A DNA stretch of 8,263 nt from Glaciecola sp038744645 (lineage in GTDB: Bacteria; Pseudomonadota; Gammaproteobacteria; Enterobacterales; Alteromonadaceae). The stretch covers positions 1 to 8,263 of the forward strand of contig JBCDMA010000182.1 in the NCBI GenBank assembly GCA_038744645.1. Direction: 5' to 3'. A program made the translations under genes and the position numbers. Under the pieces are notes generated by a model that was given only the letters and a program-made list of their open reading frames with translations, did not search any database and was not told the origin of the DNA. How positions within the stretch are numbered: position 1 is the stretch's first letter; each line of letters starts with the position of its first letter. Positions 6,237 through 8,263 of this stretch are shown here, one piece after another.

Positions 6237-6300
6237 GGTCAAAGTTTTTGAAGAAATTCGCGAGCAAAGCGTTGTTCGCGCTTTGTAACAAAACTTTACC
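6237..6300. repeat. Nested inverted repeat downstream of the receptor gene
   Basis: The outer arms GGTcAAAGTTTTtG (6237-6250) and CAAAACTTTACC (6289-6300) pair over 12 bp with two single-base bulges. Inside, CAAAGCG (6265-6271) and CGCTTTG (6279-6285) form a perfect 7-bp stem with a 7-base loop. An alternative inner pairing is CGCGA (6259-6264 region) with TCGCG (6276-6280 region). No T-run follows, so a simple terminator is unlikely. It could be a 3' stabilising structure, a small-RNA fold or the remnant of a small mobile repeat. Confidence 0.5.
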
Positions 6301-6470
6301 TGTTTGGTGAATACACTATTCAATGCCATTCCAGAACGATGAACAAATGATGAGGGATAGAACCCTAGACTTAAGTGAAGTGCTATGCAATGAAAAATCA
6401 CATGAATGAAACTGTTAACTCATAAGTGAGATGACGTATCTGCCTCCTAATTTCGGTTCTTCATTCGCAC

Positions 6471-6484
6471 CTAAAGTCTAGTTT
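6471..6484 (+). repeat. Direct repeat copy 1 (CTAAAGTCTaGTTT)
   Basis: Matches 6559-6572 at 13 of 14 positions, 88 bp apart. The core TAAAGTCT resembles the -35 element of flagellar sigma-28 promoters (TAAAGTTT). This copy lacks a good GCCGATAA-like -10 at the expected distance. Confidence 0.45.
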
Positions 6485-6558
6485 GATTCACATAAACGTA
6501 GAAATTCAACAAGCAATTACCTCTAAACTCTAATCAAAAACAGTCGATATCATTTTCA

Positions 6559-6585
6559 CTAAAGTCTCGTTTTTTAGACCGACGT
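6559..6585 (+). promoter_or_regulatory. Direct repeat copy 2 and candidate FliA (sigma-28)-like promoter
   Basis: The repeat CTAAAGTCTcGTTT occupies 6559-6572. Its TAAAGTCT (6560-6567) is followed after 10 bases by ACCGACGT (6578-6585). The sigma-28 consensus of enteric bacteria is TAAAGTTT-N11-GCCGATAA, so the -35 fits well, the -10 shares only the CCGA core, and the spacer is one base short. Transcription would begin about 60 bases before the chemoreceptor start. Chemoreceptor genes are often FliA-dependent, which makes the assignment sensible but unproven. Confidence 0.3.
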
Positions 6586-6640
6586 GGAAAAACGCCTACG
6601 CATCGAATAGCGACGTAATCAATATCAGAGAGCTAGATCA

Positions 6641-6646
6641 GAGGAG
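6641..6646 (+). promoter_or_regulatory. Shine-Dalgarno for the chemoreceptor's GTG start
   Basis: GAGGAG lies 10 bases before GTG at 6657, a slightly long but usable spacing. The frame is open back to TAA at 6531 without an ATG, and GTG 6657 puts the first membrane segment at a normal distance from the N-terminus. Confidence 0.55.
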
Positions 6647-6656
6647 CCTCATCGCT

Positions 6657-8263
6657 GTGAATATACTGGAAAGTCTGAGTATAAAAAATAAAACCTATCT
6701 CTCGCCAGCAATATGCTTTGCATTTCTCCTGCTGACATCGGTAATCACCTATTTAAGCCTGTCCCAAATCACGGACAAGGTCAACGTCGTGGCCAATGAG
6801 TTGTCACACGAGGCAGAAACGTCAAATCAGCTCCTTGATATGAGCTATCAGCTGCGCATGACCATGAAAGACTATGTACAGACGTCGGATGAAGCATTAG
6901 TCACACGCTTTAATTCTTTCGCGGCATCAATGAAAGATGCATTGAGCGTGGCAATGAGTCGGCCAAAATCGGACAAGCAAGACGCGTTGTTGCAACAAAT
7001 AAATGCATTGAACAATGAATACAACATGGTGTTTAACGAAAAGCTCGTGCCAAACAAGCGATTGGAAAAAGAACTTTTTGAGGCAAACATTACCGAGTTT
7101 GGAAAAAGTGCGCGAACTGACCTGACCAACATCATGACGACTGCGTTTGATGATTATGCGCCTGAAGCCGCTTATCATGCAGCATTTGTTAAACAGCATC
7201 TGCTTTTGTCCAGACTCTATGTGAGTAAATTTCTTGTCACTGAAGACACATATGCGGCTAATCGAGCAACCGATGAAATTGAACTCGCAATTGACAGCGT
7301 AGACGTCCTACGAAGTGAACTGAATAGCCCGGAGCGATTGGCGTTATTAGACAGCGCGCTATCATCTATGGAAGAGTTTCAAATTGGACTAGAGATCATC
7401 AGAGACACGGTCATTGTGCGAATTGAAGCGACAAAAAGAATGGATGAGCTAGGTCCTCAAATTGCAGCGGCGTCAAGTGAAATGGCGATTAATTCTATTG
7501 CCTCTATTGATGAGCAGTCCACTGAAGTAAGTGAGTTGGCAATCGCCACTGAAACTGAGCTACTTGTGTTAGTCCTTGCATCATTGGGTATATGCGCTGT
7601 TATCTCTTTCTTTGTTGCCTGCTCGATTAACAAACCCATTCATCAAACCATCTCCATGCTAAAAAAAGTTGCTAGCGGTGACGGCGACCTCACTATGCGG
7701 CTTGATTACAAAGCTAACAATGAGATTGGCGATCTTTGCAATTACTTTAATGACTTCATTGGCAAAATACAGGGAATGATGTCGCAAGTGTCAAGTGCAA
7801 CCACGCAGCTCAGTTCTGCGGCAGAGGAGCTATCCAATGTTGCGCAACACACCAGCACAGGAGTTAACAAACAAGAAAGCGCCCTTGGCAATATTCAATC
7901 TTCTAATGAAAACGTGCTTCGCAGTGTTACTGAAGTGGGTGAGCAGGCCACGGTGGCCTCTAAAACCGCGGACGAAACGGCATCCGAAGCGAATGAAGTG
8001 TTGGATACAATGAATAGCACCGTTGACCATATTACTACGTTGGCATCGGAGCTTGAGAATTCTAATAGCGTATTTAGTCAGCTGCAGCAAGAAAACGATA
8101 ACATCGGCCGGGTGTTGGAGCTGATTAATGGCATCACCGAACAAATTAACTTACTCGCTTTGAACGCTGCAATCGAAGCAGCCCGCGCGGGTGAAGCGGG
8201 TAGAGGGTTTGCAGTTGTTGCAGATGAAGTACGAACACTCGCAAAGAGAACAAAGGATTCAAC
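6657..8263 (+). CDS. Methyl-accepting chemotaxis protein, 3' end cut by window edge
   Basis: Transmembrane chemoreceptor that controls CheA/CheW in response to a periplasmic stimulus. 535 codons are visible with no stop. After a short basic N-terminus, membrane segment 1 covers about 14-35 (YLSPAICFAFLLLTSVITYL). The periplasmic sensor is about 265 residues and almost wholly helical, long enough for the two-bundle HBM type rather than a simple four-helix bundle; this subtype is inference. Membrane segment 2 covers about 302-322 (LLVLVLASLGICAVISFFVAC). HAMP follows (about 323-375), with INKPI and DYKANNEIGDL. The coiled-coil signalling domain then reaches the conserved hairpin: ELINGITEQI from about 489, NLLALNAAIEAARAGE and GRGFAVVADEVRTLAKRT. 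The window ends just after the tip, so the returning helix and any C-terminal CheR/CheB pentapeptide are unseen. It is probably its own transcription unit. The ligand is unknown. Confidence 0.93.
   Translation, partial: MNILESLSIKNKTYLSPAICFAFLLLTSVITYLSLSQITDKVNVVANELSHEAETSNQLLDMSYQLRMTMKDYVQTSDEALVTRFNSFAASMKDALSVAMSRPKSDKQDALLQQINALNNEYNMVFNEKLVPNKRLEKELFEANITEFGKSARTDLTNIMTTAFDDYAPEAAYHAAFVKQHLLLSRLYVSKFLVTEDTYAANRATDEIELAIDSVDVLRSELNSPERLALLDSALSSMEEFQIGLEIIRDTVIVRIEATKRMDELGPQIAAASSEMAINSIASIDEQSTEVSELAIATETELLVLVLASLGICAVISFFVACSINKPIHQTISMLKKVASGDGDLTMRLDYKANNEIGDLCNYFNDFIGKIQGMMSQVSSATTQLSSAAEELSNVAQHTSTGVNKQESALGNIQSSNENVLRSVTEVGEQATVASKTADETASEANEVLDTMNSTVDHITTLASELENSNSVFSQLQQENDNIGRVLELINGITEQINLLALNAAIEAARAGEAGRGFAVVADEVRTLAKRTKDS

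Larger units (their letters stand above)
6163..6656. other. 494-bp spacer without a convincing gene
   Basis: No frame on either strand has a plausible protein-like open region with a start signal. Contents: a nested inverted repeat at 6237-6300, a 14-bp direct repeat at 6471-6484 and 6559-6572, a candidate promoter around 6560-6585, and the chemoreceptor ribosome-binding site at 6641-6646. A short frame at 6323-6409 (28 codons) lacks a Shine-Dalgarno. A clear hairpin-plus-T-run terminator for the receptor gene was not found. The length leaves room for a small RNA, but nothing visible proves one. Confidence 0.5.

Noticed and set aside
6345..6366. Possible terminator hairpin AGGG-N6-CCCT
   Set aside because: A 4-bp stem without a following T-run is too weak to call.
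6216..6401. 61-codon minus-strand frame in the spacer after the receptor
   Set aside because: It runs across the nested inverted repeat, shows no domain, and is of a length expected by chance in non-coding sequence.
6323..6409. 28-codon plus-strand frame beginning MPFQNDEQMM
   Set aside because: No Shine-Dalgarno and no recognisable feature; hydrophilic and short enough to arise by chance.
6872..8144. Minus- and plus-strand frames overlapping the chemoreceptor
   Set aside because: They are shadows of the chemoreceptor reading frame, which has clear membrane, HAMP and signalling motifs throughout.
1..8263. CRISPR array, insertion sequence, tRNA or rRNA gene
   Set aside because: No regularly spaced repeats, transposase-like frames, terminal inverted repeats with target duplications, or RNA-gene signatures were seen.

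Overview
The window looks like an accessory sensing and uptake locus from a Gram-negative, probably marine, gammaproteobacterium. An Alteromonadales-type organism is my best guess. The reasons are moderate-to-low G+C, a TonB-dependent outer-membrane receptor, FecI/FecR-type signalling and a large-sensor chemoreceptor. The taxonomy is inferred from gene content and style, not from a marker gene.

Layout. (1) Positions 1-1198, minus strand: an ECF sigma factor and a FecR-type anti-sigma/regulator overlap by ATGA. The FecR gene runs off the left edge, so its C-terminus and any partner receptor are outside the window. (2) 1199-1320: a divergent intergenic region with a perfect 8-3-8 palindrome and smaller inverted repeats. 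(3) 1321-1686, plus strand: a small stand-alone VOC (glyoxalase-fold, COG3324-like) protein. (4) 1898-6162, plus strand: a second and complete cell-surface signalling set. It consists of an ECF sigma factor (TTG start), a FecR-type membrane regulator with a C-terminal STN/DUF4974-like region, and an 849-residue TonB-dependent receptor with an N-terminal STN signalling domain (TTG start with a strong Shine-Dalgarno). (5) 6163-6656: about 490 bp with no convincing gene. It holds a nested inverted repeat, a 14-bp direct repeat and a candidate flagellar-sigma-like promoter. (6) 6657 to the right edge, plus strand: a methyl-accepting chemotaxis protein (GTG start), cut off just after the conserved hairpin tip.

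How it fits together. By analogy with FecA-FecR-FecI, the receptor at 3613-6162 would bind an external ligand and pass the signal through its periplasmic STN domain to the FecR protein at 2469-3506. That protein would then release or activate the sigma factor at 1898-2389, which would transcribe the receptor gene. The left-hand sigma/FecR pair is a second, divergent system of the same type, with the VOC gene between the two. Ligands are not readable from the sequence; iron-siderophore is only the family default. The chemoreceptor is probably a separate transcription unit.

Nothing here is clearly a new biological system. The parts most worth a second look are the paired sigma/FecR modules around the VOC gene, a 27-codon open frame that bridges sigma and FecR through overlapping stop/start codons, the palindromes in the two sigma upstream regions, and the unexplained structured spacer before the chemoreceptor.
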